Source: Tubiluchus corallicola
Lineage: Eukaryota; Priapulida; Priapulimorpha; Priapulimorphida; Tubiluchidae
DNA: 22,500 nt
Assembly (NCBI GenBank): GCA_030141605.1
Contig: JAQGDQ010000607.1
Coordinates: 1-22,500, forward strand
Direction of reading: 5' to 3'
Positions within the stretch are counted from its first letter, which is position 1. Every line of letters starts with the position of its first letter. A program made the translations under genes and the position numbers. Shown piece after piece: positions 1 to 8,269 of the stretch. The notes below the pieces were generated by a model. That model saw only the letters and a list, made by a program, of their open reading frames with translations, did no database searches and was not told the DNA's origin.

Positions 1-136
1 CTACAATACTGTAAACTCGGAAGGTTAGTTATAGCAATTTGATTCAATTTTCTGTGCCTTAGTTGTAAATAATCAGTGTGAATTAGATACAATTTTGGAT
101 AAAGTACTAACTTCACCATTCAGGGGCCCCGCCCAC

Positions 137-303
137 ACACTCGAGCCGAGGACGCTGTAATGAATTAATGAGCATCTAATGTGCAAGGAGTTTCTTGATA
201 ATGTCAAGGCAGTGAAACCATTCAGTCTGATGTCGTATATTTATGTTTCAATATTTTTTACATATTGTTTGTTTATCTGTTTTGTAAATTCAGTTTATCA
301 TCT
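137..303 (+). repeat. Left arm of a perfect 167-bp inverted repeat
   Basis: This segment is, as far as I can compare by eye, identical base for base and without gaps to the reverse complement of 1901-2067. Both arms are followed on the inner side by an A/T trinucleotide tract. Outside the arms similarity drops sharply, although short shared words (ctacaatac at 1-9 and its complement at 2135-2143; gataaagt) suggest an older, diverged extension to the window edge. It could be the terminal repeat of an unclassified DNA element, an inverted duplication, or an assembly fold-back. I see no convincing target-site duplication outside the arms. Confidence 0.85.
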
Positions 304-309
304 TAAAAA

Positions 310-311
310 AA

Positions 312-400
<89 letters not shown>
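310..400 (+). repeat. (AAT)n microsatellite, tail of the adjacent minus-strand SINE
   Basis: This is an almost pure AAT run of about 30 units. Read on the minus strand it is the (ATT)n tail that ends the SINE body at 401-640. A matching (ATT)n tract lies at 1807-1899 in mirror position. Confidence 0.9.
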
Positions 401-402
<2 letters not shown>

Positions 403-640
403 TTTATTTAAAGTTAGCTTTTGGGTGAACAATTAACATTAGCTCAAATCACCAACTAACAACCTACAACTACATAACAGAGACTATTATTACCCCAACT
501 TTACCCTAAATACCACGCGTCAGACAGAGCAACAGAAGGTACCATTTTTAAAGTCTCTGGTATGACCCGGCCGCTGCTTCGAACTCACGACCTCCAAGAC
601 GGAAAGCAGACGCGTTATCGCTAGACTAAACCGTCTGGTC
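401..640 (-). mobile_element. tRNA-derived SINE with (ATT)n tail
   Basis: Read on the minus strand, the element begins near 640 with a tRNA-like head. An A-box-like AGTCTAGCGATAACG lies near 612-626 and a B-box-like GAGTTCGAAGC near 572-583, the internal promoter of RNA polymerase III. Next comes a body containing GTCATACCAGAGACTTTAAA, which from memory resembles the conserved central domain of Nin-DC-type SINEs of marine invertebrates; I cannot verify this here. The element ends in the (ATT)n tract at 310-400. Flanking target duplications are not obvious. The SINE call is firm; the family is tentative. Confidence 0.7.
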
Positions 641-882
641 TTCAGGAAGGTACATGCAGTATGTCAGTCGGCATCTTGACTTGTAATAAAACATTAAATA
701 TTTGACACAGTTTTCAAATTACTAGTACACTTCACTGCGGGTAACGGCGGAGCCTCAAGCCCTTAACAGTTTTTAGGTGGGACTGGCGAAATACACAAAG
801 CAAGGGGCGGCTCCTAGCTAAAATTACTGGGGGTGCTGCTTCAGAAAATTACATTCAGAAACGTTACATGACCTCCAAACAG
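641..882. other. No gene; G-rich stretch resembling a transposon end
   Basis: No coding signal is seen. The stretch around 801-838 (AGGGGCGGCTCC, then a run ending GGGGG) looks like the G-rich termini of some hAT elements, but no partner end was found. Positions 875-882 are the left target duplication of the following MITE. Confidence 0.3.
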
Positions 883-1254
883 TAAGGGTGAGCATCGAAC
901 GTTCGAGTTCGAACACAACAATTCGAACGCTCGAATTCGATTCGAACGAGTTTTTTTAGTTCGAACTCGATTCGAATCCAAAACTATAGATTCGAATAAT
1001 TCAGCCTTCAATCACATATGTTCTTTATCATTAAAACGATTGAAACATCATGCAATTAGCATAATTTAGCTGTGATTTCTGCGCACAACTTTAAACAAAT
1101 TACTAGTCGTTTTATTGCAGAACAAAATCTAGTGATATGCATGATCTTTGTAAGACTAATAAGACTAAGACTGAAGTTCGGTTCGATTCGAATTCGAAAG
1201 TCACAAATTCGGTTCGATTCGAATTCGCTTTCTGGTAGAGAATACTCACCCCTA
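883..1254 (+). mobile_element. hAT-type MITE, copy 1, with intact 8-bp target duplication
   Basis: This 372-bp non-autonomous element is bounded by TAAGGGTGAGCAT and the inverted TAGGGGTGAGTAT. It is flanked by a perfect 8-bp duplication CCAAACAG at 875-882 and 1255-1262, the target-site length typical of the hAT superfamily. The subterminal regions are packed with TTCGAA/ATTCGAA palindromes. The middle (about 1000-1160) is nearly the same as the middle of the inverted copy at 19215-19540, including a short shared open frame that is just conserved element DNA. It encodes no transposase. Confidence 0.92.
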
Positions 1255-1262
1255 CCAAACAG

Positions 1263-1800
1263 CAAACATGGGAAGGACAACAACGCATTTTTACTTCACA
1301 ATCGCAAAAACAACATTTCCGTTGTTGCCATTCAGAATTAAAGCTACGAATATACTTCTTGTTGTTGCGTGTCCCTTGCTGAGATATTTGAATATTTCCG
1401 GAAAGCACAAGACATCAATTTTTGAGCTTTTGTACGGTAGAGGGCACCACAAACAATTTTCTATTTGGGCCCAGCACTTCTAAGCACCGGCCATGTTTAC
1501 GCGTCATGAAAATTCGTCTAATTTCGGCAGATAGAATGGCGTTGTTGAGTAAAAAATAGGCTGTTGCACGCTGACCCTAACGATTTGCATGTACAAATTA
1601 CACGTTATAGAGTCATAATAAAATATAGAGTCATAACACAATTAAGCTGTTATGTATCACAGGAAATAATGCACAGTTATCATTCCACTTGAGATGTGTT
1701 AAATTATATGAGAATAACTCAAAATTCATTATTTAGCGTTATAATATTGCTTCCCGGTGACCTAGGATTTTAAAATGCAGCCACTAGTGTTTTAGTACTG
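1263..1800. other. No recognisable gene or repeat
   Basis: AT-rich sequence with only short, unsupported open frames. It is the spacer of the large inverted repeat. I see no splice-bounded coding segment. Confidence 0.5.
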
Positions 1801-1806
1801 TTTTTT

Positions 1807-1815
1807 TATTATTAA

Positions 1816-1899
<84 letters not shown>
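1807..1899 (+). repeat. (ATT)n microsatellite
   Basis: A near-pure ATT run of about 30 units directly inside the right inverted-repeat arm. It mirrors the (AAT)n tract of the left arm, but no SINE body precedes it, so the two sides are not complete mirror copies. Confidence 0.9.
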
Positions 1900-1900
<1 letters not shown>

Positions 1901-2067
1901 AGATGATAAACTGAATTTACAAAACAGATAAACAAACAATATGTAAAAAATATTGAAACATAAATATACGACATCAGACTGAATGGTTTCACTGCCTTGA
2001 CATTATCAAGAAACTCCTTGCACATTAGATGCTCATTAATTCATTACAGCGTCCTCGGCTCGAGTGT
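1901..2067 (-). repeat. Right arm of the perfect 167-bp inverted repeat
   Basis: Reverse complement of 137-303 with no difference seen, ending at cgagtgt (2061-2067). The sequence beyond (cgatggtgag) resembles the left flank only loosely. Confidence 0.85.
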
Positions 2068-2205
2068 CGATGGTGAGATAAACACTTTATCAAAACAACT
2101 AAAACTGCACAGAAGAACGCTACATATACAGTTTGTATTGTAGCACAATTCTGAGTCACGCCGACTTACTAAACAATATTTTGACAAAACCCCATGGATT
2201 TGAAT

Positions 2206-2290
2206 AGTGGTGTATCTAATGGAGGAGGAAGGGCGCAACCGCTCCCGCCAACTCATTTTTCAAAATTGGCACCTTTACAGCAATTTTTAG
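2206..2290 (+). mobile_element. Probable hAT 5' terminus remnant
   Basis: The start, TAGTGGTGTATCTAATGG, resembles the CAGTGGCGTAGCTAATGG-like termini found on many hAT elements. It is followed by a purine-rich run and GCGCAACCGC, also common near such ends. It directly precedes the hAT transposase C-terminal fragment at 2291, which suggests an internally deleted element. The match is recalled from family knowledge, not computed. Confidence 0.4.
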
Positions 2291-3709
2291 TTCATTTGTG
2301 CAGTTGCTGAACGATCCTTTAGTTGGTTCAGACAGATAAAGTCCTACATTCATTTTACAATTGGCGAGGATAGATTGTCTGGGTTAGCTTTGCCATCCAT
2401 TGAAAGAAAGTTCGCTACTGAGGTGGATTATAATAAAGAGGATAGATTGTCTGGGTTAGCTTTGCCATCCATTGAAAGAAAGTTCGCTACTGAGGTGGAT
2501 TATAATAAAGAGGATAGATTGTCTGGGTTAGCTTTGCCATCCATTGAAAGAAAGTTGACTACTGAGGTGGATTATAATAAAGAGGATAGATTGTCTGGGT
2601 TAGCTTTGCCGTCCATTGAAAGAAAGTTCGCTACTGAGGTGGATTATAATAAAGAGGATAGATTGTCTGGGTTAGCTTTGCCATCCATTGAAAGAAAGTT
2701 GACTACTGAGGTGGATTATAATAAAGAGGATAGATTGTCTGGGTTAGCTTTGCCGTCCATTGAAAGAAAGTTCGCTACTGAGGTGGATTATAATAAAGAG
2801 GGTAGATTGTCTGGGTTAGCTTTGCCATCCATTGAAAGAAAGTTGACTACTGAGGTGGATTATAATAAAGAGGATAGATTGTCTGGGTTAGCTTTGCCGT
2901 CCATTGAAAGAAAGTTCGCTACTGAGGTGGATTATAATAAAGAGGGTAGATTGTCTGGGTTAGCTTTGCCATCCATTGAAAGAAAGTTGACTACGGAGGT
3001 GGATTATAATAAAGAGGATAGATTGTCTGGGTTAGCTTTGCCGTTGATTGAAAGAAAGTTCGCTACTGAGGTGGATTATAATAAAGAGGATAGATTGTCT
3101 GGGTTAGCTTTGCCATCCATTGAAAGAAAGTTGACTACTGAGGTGGATTATAATAAAGAGGATAGATTGTCTGGGTTAGCTTTGCCGTTGATTGAAAGAA
3201 AGTTCGCTACTGAGGTGGATTATAATAAAGAGGGTAGATTGTCTGGGTTAGCTTTGCCATCCATTGAAAGAAAGTTGACTACGGAGGTGGATTATAATAA
3301 AGAGGATAGATTGTCTGGGTTAGCTTTGCCGTTGATTGAAAGAAAGTTCGCTACTGAGGTGGATTATAATAAAGAGGGTAGATTGTCTGGGTTAGCTTTG
3401 CCATCCATTGAAAGAAAGTTGACTACGGAGGTGGATTATAATAAAGAGGATAGATTGTCTGGGTTAGCTTTGCCGTTGATTGAAAGAAAGTTCGCTACTG
3501 AGGTGGATTATAATAAAGAGGGTAGATTGTCTGGGTTAGCTTTGCCATCCATTGAAAGAAAGTTGACTACGGAGGTGGATTATAATAAAGAGGATAGATT
3601 GTCTGGGTTAGCTTTGCCATCCAGTGAAAGAAAGTTGACTACAGAGGTGGATTATAATAAAGTTTTAATGGAAGTGGTGCTCACAAGCTACTGGCGTAGC
3701 AGTATCTAG
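2291..3709 (+). pseudogene. hAT transposase C-terminal dimerisation domain with 18 in-frame tandem copies
   Basis: This frame is open for 472 codons, from just after an in-frame TAG (2288-2290) to the TAG at 3707-3709. Its start reads CAVAERSFSWFRQIKSY, followed by RLSGLALPSIERK. This is the signature of the hAT C-terminal dimerisation domain (Pfam Dimer_Tnp_hAT: AERSFS..R.IK, then RLSGLALLSIER). Instead of one RLSGLALP..EVDYNK block there are 18 exact 72-bp (24-residue) copies. Only the last runs on into KVLMEV, the normal continuation. The catalytic and zinc-finger parts of a transposase are absent, and no ATG lies in frame before the array. A splice acceptor at ...TTTTAG (2290) or GTGCAG (2303) could make it a 3' exon, but I have no proof. 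Most likely it is a dead hAT relic amplified as a minisatellite. A domesticated or expressed repeat protein is possible but unsupported. Confidence 0.85.
2366..3661 (+). repeat. 72-bp minisatellite, 18 copies, with 144-bp higher-order period
   Basis: The array is 1,296 bp, exactly 18 x 72, with no indel. Two unit types differ at TTCGCT (Phe-Ala) versus TTGACT (Leu-Thr) and alternate strictly from copy 3 to copy 17. Other variants travel with the types: GGT for GAT before the Arg codon, CCGTTG for CCATCC, ACG for ACT. This shows growth in dimers of 144 bp with a recent spread of the later dimers. Confidence 0.97.
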
Positions 3710-4566
3710 TTTTTTTGCTGGATTAGTGCTGCGTTTACCTGTCCTGAGGGCAGATTTCTTTTATTTTAGAATTCTGCCTGCCCAATGTCTACAATAGATG
3801 TGACGGACGTAAGATGATGATGATAAAGTTGTAAATTACTTTGCTAGAATGAAGCCTAGATGAAAGAGACTGCTATAGTTCCTTCATGATACATTTTCCC
3901 TAATGCTTCGTTTTTTTCATTTTACGTTTAGAAGCAAAATAATTAATCAACATACTTCTTTTTATTATGTTTCGAGTTTTATGATACTGTATGATACTGA
4001 TTTAATTTTAAACTAGCAAAGGCCCCGCAAAAAAATATTGCGTGTAAATACACGTATAATCAAAAATATGCAAACATCCTACATAGTCCTCGGTTATAAC
4101 GCAAAGCCAGCAGCAGCAGCTTTTACCGAATTAAAGTTATAAGGTTATACGCAGAGTATAATGGATGACGTCAGAACAATGGCTTTGTGTCAGCAGTTTT
4201 CCAAGCGAAAACTGCCAAAAATAGAACATCTAATTAACTCGTCGGTACTCCTCTTGGTGGAAGTGTCCGAGAGTCCCACCAGGCGCCGCTAGAACGTTTT
4301 TTCCGCAGGCTGTTTGGTCAAAATTTCGAAAAAATTGTTTAGTGTAGTCACGGAGCCTTTTTTACGTGCTCTCCCCACCCGAACTTTCGAACTTTCCCCT
4401 GCACTTGAGAGCCTAATTAACAAAAAACCACAATACAAACATTAAGACAATAGCTGCGCTAATATCAATAATTAATTAGGCAATTAGCCAAAATACTTCT
4501 TTAATCTTTAGGTATATATAATGACACCTTAAAGTTTAATTGTTGAAATATTGCATTTTTTTCCAG
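3710..4566. other. No supported gene; possible first intron
   Basis: No coding exon is recognised. Small items: a CAG x4 run near 4109-4121, and a short hairpin at 4194-4214 (cagttttc, 5-nt loop, gaaaactg). A TATATATAATG at 4513-4523 lies only about 50 bp before the exon acceptor, so it is unlikely to be that gene's promoter. The start-codon exon of the pentraxin-like gene may lie here or upstream of the window. Confidence 0.4.
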
Positions 4567-4714
4567 ATAGCTTTAGTGCTAAGTTTCTGTGCTTGCACAC
4601 TTCCTGTAAAAATTCGGGAAAGGAATAATCCCAGTTTCGCGGAATATGCAAGACAGGATGCTGCCACCAGCTTTCGCAATTTGGGATATGAAAGACGCAG
4701 AAGGGAAAATAAAG
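4567..4714 (+). CDS. Pentraxin-like secreted protein, exon with signal-peptide core (partial)
   Basis: Bounded by a strong acceptor (TTTTTTTCCAG, ends 4566) and donor (AAAG|GTAGGG, 4715). The 148-nt exon reads from a codon boundary and leaves one base for the next exon (phase 1). It begins IALVLSFCACTLPVK, the hydrophobic core and small-residue end of a signal peptide, then a polar stretch with NNPSFAEYARQDAATSF and a strongly basic YERRRRENK. A stop codon at 4537-4539 shows that the starting Met must come from an earlier exon. The donor phase matches both the next exon at 12521 (giving Gly) and the one at 15754 (giving Ala). RRRR could be a furin-type processing site. I recognise no domain in this exon. 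It is assigned to this gene by splice signals, phase and the secretory start, not by homology. Confidence 0.6.
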
Positions 4715-4738
4715 GTAGGGGGTGGTGTAAATGTGAGA

Positions 4739-5092
4739 CTTAAAGCACAAGAAAACCCTTCATAAACATAAAGCTTGAAAAATTCGTCTTGAGATTTTAT
4801 ATCACTTACATACTGCCTTTTTTCATGCAGGACTTCAATCGCCAGTCACGCTGTATAAAACATGTAAATTTAAACTCCCGCGATGACCGTTAGACGCTGC
4901 CATTTTGATGACAGGTCATTTGAAACAAGTCTAGATAACATTTTGTGAAGTTTGAAAAAATAATCAGATCATTCGTACTGCACACATCACTAACTAAGTA
5001 AAATTTATAATTACTGTATCTTGTCAATAAGATTAAAAATACGGTTAGTGAGTGGTGCACCCTGGAGGGTGAGTCAGCGACATTTTACCAAT
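4739..5092 (-). repeat. Dispersed ~300-bp repeat family, copy 1 (inverted)
   Basis: Similar, in reverse orientation, to 10528-10774 and, more distantly, to 14928-15473 and 16820-17043. Shared blocks include a TTGACAAGATAC-like word, GAATGCTCTGATTA, and TCTTGTGCTTTAA at the far end. It starts just 24 bp after the donor of the preceding exon. It encodes nothing and its class is unknown. Confidence 0.75.
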
Positions 5093-5314
5093 TGGTGAAT
5101 AATTAATAATTTTCTTTTCAAGTTATTTAAGCCTTTCTAGCAGGCAAGCGATAATCTAAGTAATACAGATTTGCACGAAAAGTCTTTTGAGATATAATTT
5201 AACATTGCCTTTTCTTCCCTTGATTTACATTTGGTACATTACGTCACGTAATGACGATTTCAGAACAGTATTGCGGGAGATTTAAAATGAAAACAAACTA
5301 AAATTCTTTTCAGT
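5093..5314. other. Intronic sequence without recognised features
   Basis: AT-rich; no coding signal or repeat recognised. Confidence 0.4.
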
Positions 5315-5490
5315 GCGAGTAAGATACACGCATAAAATTGCTATAAAGTAAGATAATTTTTTAAGGTGATTTTTCTGAAACTTACTTGAGGTGCCCCATT
5401 TCTTGTCCTTTAAGGAAACTTACTTGAGGTACCCCTTTTCTTGTACTTTAAGGAAACTTACTTGAGATACCCCTTTTCTTGTCCTTTAAG
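5315..5490 (+). repeat. Dispersed repeat with 3 x 38-bp tandem units
   Basis: The segment from cgcataaaattgct onward matches the reverse complement of about 9433-9530. Here its last part, GAAACTTACTTGAGGTACCCC plus a pyrimidine-rich half, is repeated three times with a 38-bp period (about 5377-5490). The inverted partner has a single unit. Confidence 0.8.
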
Positions 5491-5527
5491 CTTTGACATT
5501 TTCACGATCATTATCAATCGCTGGAAC
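5491..5527 (+). repeat. 37-bp conserved core, copy 1 of 3
   Basis: ctttgacattttcacgatca... ending in cgctggaac. It recurs at 8402-8438 with one difference and inverted at 11346-11382 with two, while the flanks are only weakly alike. Confidence 0.85.
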
Positions 5528-5539
5528 AGTGAAAAAGCT

Positions 5540-5999
5540 ATTTGGTAACCTAGATTTCAAAATAAAATTAAAAAATGTCAACAAGAACTAGTACCATATA
5601 GCGATCAGATCTCTGTTAAGATAAATCTTACCGAAACTATTAAGGGATTTAAAGAGATTTAAGCTGGATTAGCAAGTCTGTGACTGGCGCTGCTTTTGAC
5701 GCAAATTATAACAGAAGCTATAAAGTCAATTGCTGTGTTGAAAGATACTGTTCATATCAATCGCAAAAGCTTTAGAAGTCATTAGCCCATTTTCTTCATC
5801 AAAATAGATAAGAAATCACTATGGCTGCCTACTGGTGCGAACCCTAATATATTTAACTTGTGAGTGGAAATTATTTAATCCTATTATGCAGTATTGCTTG
5901 TGGCTAGAAGTTGCTAAATGTTCGTCGGTTTCGCTACTGTGCATTTGTGCAAACATGAAAATCATTTTCTCGGTATGAAGAATAAAAAAATGTGTTACT
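5540..5999. other. Intronic sequence without recognised features
   Basis: No supported coding segment or repeat. Open frames that start here simply run into the 15-bp satellite. Confidence 0.4.
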
Positions 6000-6001
6000 G
6001 T

Positions 6002-6822
6002 AACCGTTTCTGTGTAAAGCTTTTCTGTGTAAACCGTTTCTGTGTAAAGCTTTTCTGTGTAAACCGTTTCTGTGTAAACCGTTTCTGTGTAAAGCTTTTC
6101 TGTGTAAACCGTTTCTGTGTAAACCGTTTCTGTGTAAAGCTTTTCTGTGTAAACCGTTTCTGTGTAAACTGTTTCTGTGTAAAGCTTTTCTGTGTAAAGC
6201 TTTTCTGTGTAAACCGTTTCTGTGTAAAGCTTTTCTGTGTAAACCGTTTCTGTGTAAAGCTTTTCTGTGTAAACCGTTTCTGTGTAAACCGTTTCTGTGT
6301 AAAGCTTTTCTGTGTAAACCGTTTCTGTGTAAAGCTTTTCTTTGTAAACCGTTTCTGTGTAAACCGTTTCTGTGTAAAGCTTTATGTGTAAACCGTTTCT
6401 GTGTAAAGCTTTTCTGTGTAAACCGTTTCTGTGTAAACCGTTTCTGTGTAAAGCTTTTCTGTGTAAACCATTTCTGTGTAAAGCTTTTCTGTGTAAACCG
6501 TTTCTGTGCAAAGCTTTTCTGTGTAAACCGTTTCTGTGTAAACCGTTTCTGTGTAAAGCTTTTCTGTGTAAACCGTTTCTGTGCAAAGCTTTTCTGTGTA
6601 AACCGTTTCTGTGTAAAGCTTTTCTGTGTAAACCGTTTCTGTGTAAAGCTTTTCTGTGTAAACCGTTTCTGTGTAAAGCTTTTCTGTGTAAACCGTTTCT
6701 GTGTAAAGCTTTTCTGTGTAAACCGTTTCTGTGTAAACCGTTTCTGTGCAAAGCTTTCTGTGTAAACCGTTTCTGTGTAAAGCTTTTCTCTGTAAACCGT
6801 TTCTGTGTAAAGCGTTTCTCGT
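6002..6822 (+). repeat. 15-bp two-variant satellite, about 55 units
   Basis: Units of TTCTGTGTAAA followed by either CCGT or GCTT. The second type carries AAGCTT (a HindIII site) at every occurrence. The two types mostly alternate, with occasional doubled units. Because 15 is a multiple of three and the unit has few stops, long open frames appear on both strands; these are artefacts. One 1-base loss near 6383 and another near 6755 shift the register. Single variants (GTGCAAAG, AAACTG, TTTGTAAA) mark individual units. Confidence 0.97.
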
Positions 6823-6867
6823 ATAGAGGTTCATTTTTCCACGTCTTTGTTGCATACTTTTATTTAT

Positions 6868-7218
6868 TTATTATTATTATTGTTGTTGTTGTTGTTGTCA
6901 TCGTCATCGTCGCCATCATTCTTCTTCTTCTTCTGTTTCTTCTTCTACTTCTTCTTCTGCTACTGTTTCTTGTTCTTATTTTTCTTCTTCTTCTGCTTCT
7001 TCTCTTTCTTCTTCTACTGTTTCTTCTTCTGATTTTTCTTCTTCTTCTTTTGTTTCCTCTTCTGCTTCTTCTTGTCCTTGTTCTTCTTCTTCTTTTATTT
7101 CTTCTTCTGCTTCTTCTTGTTCTTCTTCTTCTACTGTTTCTTCTTCTTCTTTTGTTTCTTCTGCTTCTTCGTCTCCTGTTTCTTCTTCTTCTTCTTCTGT
7201 TTTTTCTTCCTCTTCTCC
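6868..7218 (+). repeat. Compound trinucleotide tract: TTA/TTG/TCA then long (TTC)n-like pyrimidine run
   Basis: Starts with ATT and TTG repeats, passes through TCATCG-type triplets, then about 300 bp of imperfect TTC repeats (about 6919-7218) interrupted mainly by TG and TA steps. The + strand is almost purely pyrimidine. Open frames here on either strand (poly-Phe/Leu, poly-Glu/Arg) are compositional. Confidence 0.95.
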
Positions 7219-7639
7219 CAACCAAAACACAACACCAACCCACACACACCAAACAACATTCATTAGTAACAATGTACAACACTCTAGAGGTACTGAATTT
7301 GGTTCAGTTTTGCCTCAGCCTCTATCGAATGTGACCTACAGATTTAAGTTTATGCATCACAAAATAACTTGGTTGAAACGTTTCTAAATAAAGTATATAA
7401 AATAGCAATTTATATGCAGCAAATTACATTGCTTATTGTTAATTATATATATATATTTGTATAATCTTTTTAACATAGAGGCTTCGCAACTGTTTGTGCT
7501 GATTTACCTTTTATGTAACGTTTGTGGTTTTTATTACATGATTTTATATAAAAGAACACTCGGTAACTGCTTGTGGTATGTTATGAACTACGCTTTATAT
7601 AAATTTTATACGTATTTTACAGATAAAAATAAGAATTTT
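7219..7639. other. Intronic sequence without recognised features
   Basis: Very AT-rich. The open frame that starts near 7436 has no splice support and merges into the 55-bp array. Confidence 0.4.
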
Positions 7640-7998
7640 TTTCACTGGTCCCTTTCAAAATTTGGTGCTCTAGGCAACAGCCTAGTTGACATATTTCACT
7701 GGGTCCTTCTCAAAATTCGGTGCTCTAGGCAACAGCCTAGTTGACATATTTCACTGGTTCCCTCTCAAAATTTGGTGCTCTAGGCAACAGCCTAGTTGAC
7801 ATATTTCACTGAGTCCCTTTCAAAATTTGGTGCTCTAGGCAACAACCTAGTTGACATATTTCACTGTGTCCCTTTCAAAATTTGGTGCTCTAGGCAACAG
7901 CCTTGTTGACATATTTCACTGGTCTTTCTCAAAATCCGGTGCTCTAGGCAACAGCCTAGTTGACATATTTCACTGGGCCCCTCTCAAAATTCGGTGCT
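7640..7998 (+). repeat. 54/55-bp tandem array, about 6.5 copies, each with a hairpin
   Basis: Unit starts are at 7640, 7694, 7749, 7804, 7859, 7914 and 7968 (partial). Each full unit carries CTAGGCAACAGCCTAG, a 6-bp stem with a 4-base loop (first at 7670-7685). Units differ mainly in the pyrimidine stretch after TTTCACTG. The array abuts the 5S-derived element and may be part of it. Confidence 0.95.
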
Positions 7999-8269
7999 CA
8001 GATTTGAAAATCCTGAGTTGCCCTCTCTTCCTCCCTGGTGTAGTTCAAAGGAAAGCGGAGCGATACGCTAGGCGCCATGTTGGCTGCAGGAGCTGCCGGA
8101 GTCAGTGAGCATGCTACACTGGTCCGCCTTCGGGGCTCCACTCCCGATTTGGAAGGATTACTCCTCTACACATGGCCGTTGGGTCACTTGACCTCCTCCG
8201 GCCTCTAGCCGTTGGCTGCTTGTGCAGCTCCTCCGTCTATTGTCGAGATACAGTGTGGGCATCCCGCAA
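7999..8269 (-). mobile_element. Probable body of a 5S-derived SINE
   Basis: On the minus strand this GC-richer segment follows directly on the 3' end of the 5S-like sequence, with no T-run terminator between, as in SINE3-type elements where a 5S head is fused to a unique body. Its composition differs clearly from the flanks. It ends at the 55-bp array. The boundary and family are inferred; no target duplication was found. Confidence 0.5.

Noticed and set aside
1072-1341. Open frame beginning MISAHNFK, also present inverted at 19214-19402
   Set aside because: The shared peptide is explained by two copies of the hAT MITE. It does not match transposase and the frames diverge beyond the shared element.
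1792-2025. 77-codon minus-strand frame with poly-Ile
   Set aside because: It is the (ATT)n microsatellite plus inverted-repeat arm; no coding evidence.
4513-4523. TATATATAATG as core promoter of the exon at 4567
   Set aside because: A clear acceptor precedes the exon, a stop lies in frame at 4537-4539 and no ATG follows in frame, so the real start is upstream.
5819-6855. Long open frames on both strands across the 15-bp satellite (up to about 316 codons)
   Set aside because: They exist only because the unit length is a multiple of three and lacks stops in most frames. There is no start context, no domain and no codon-use signal.
6860-7282. Poly-Arg/Glu (minus) and poly-Phe/Leu (plus) frames over the TTC tract
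   Set aside because: Direct products of trinucleotide repeats; no protein support.
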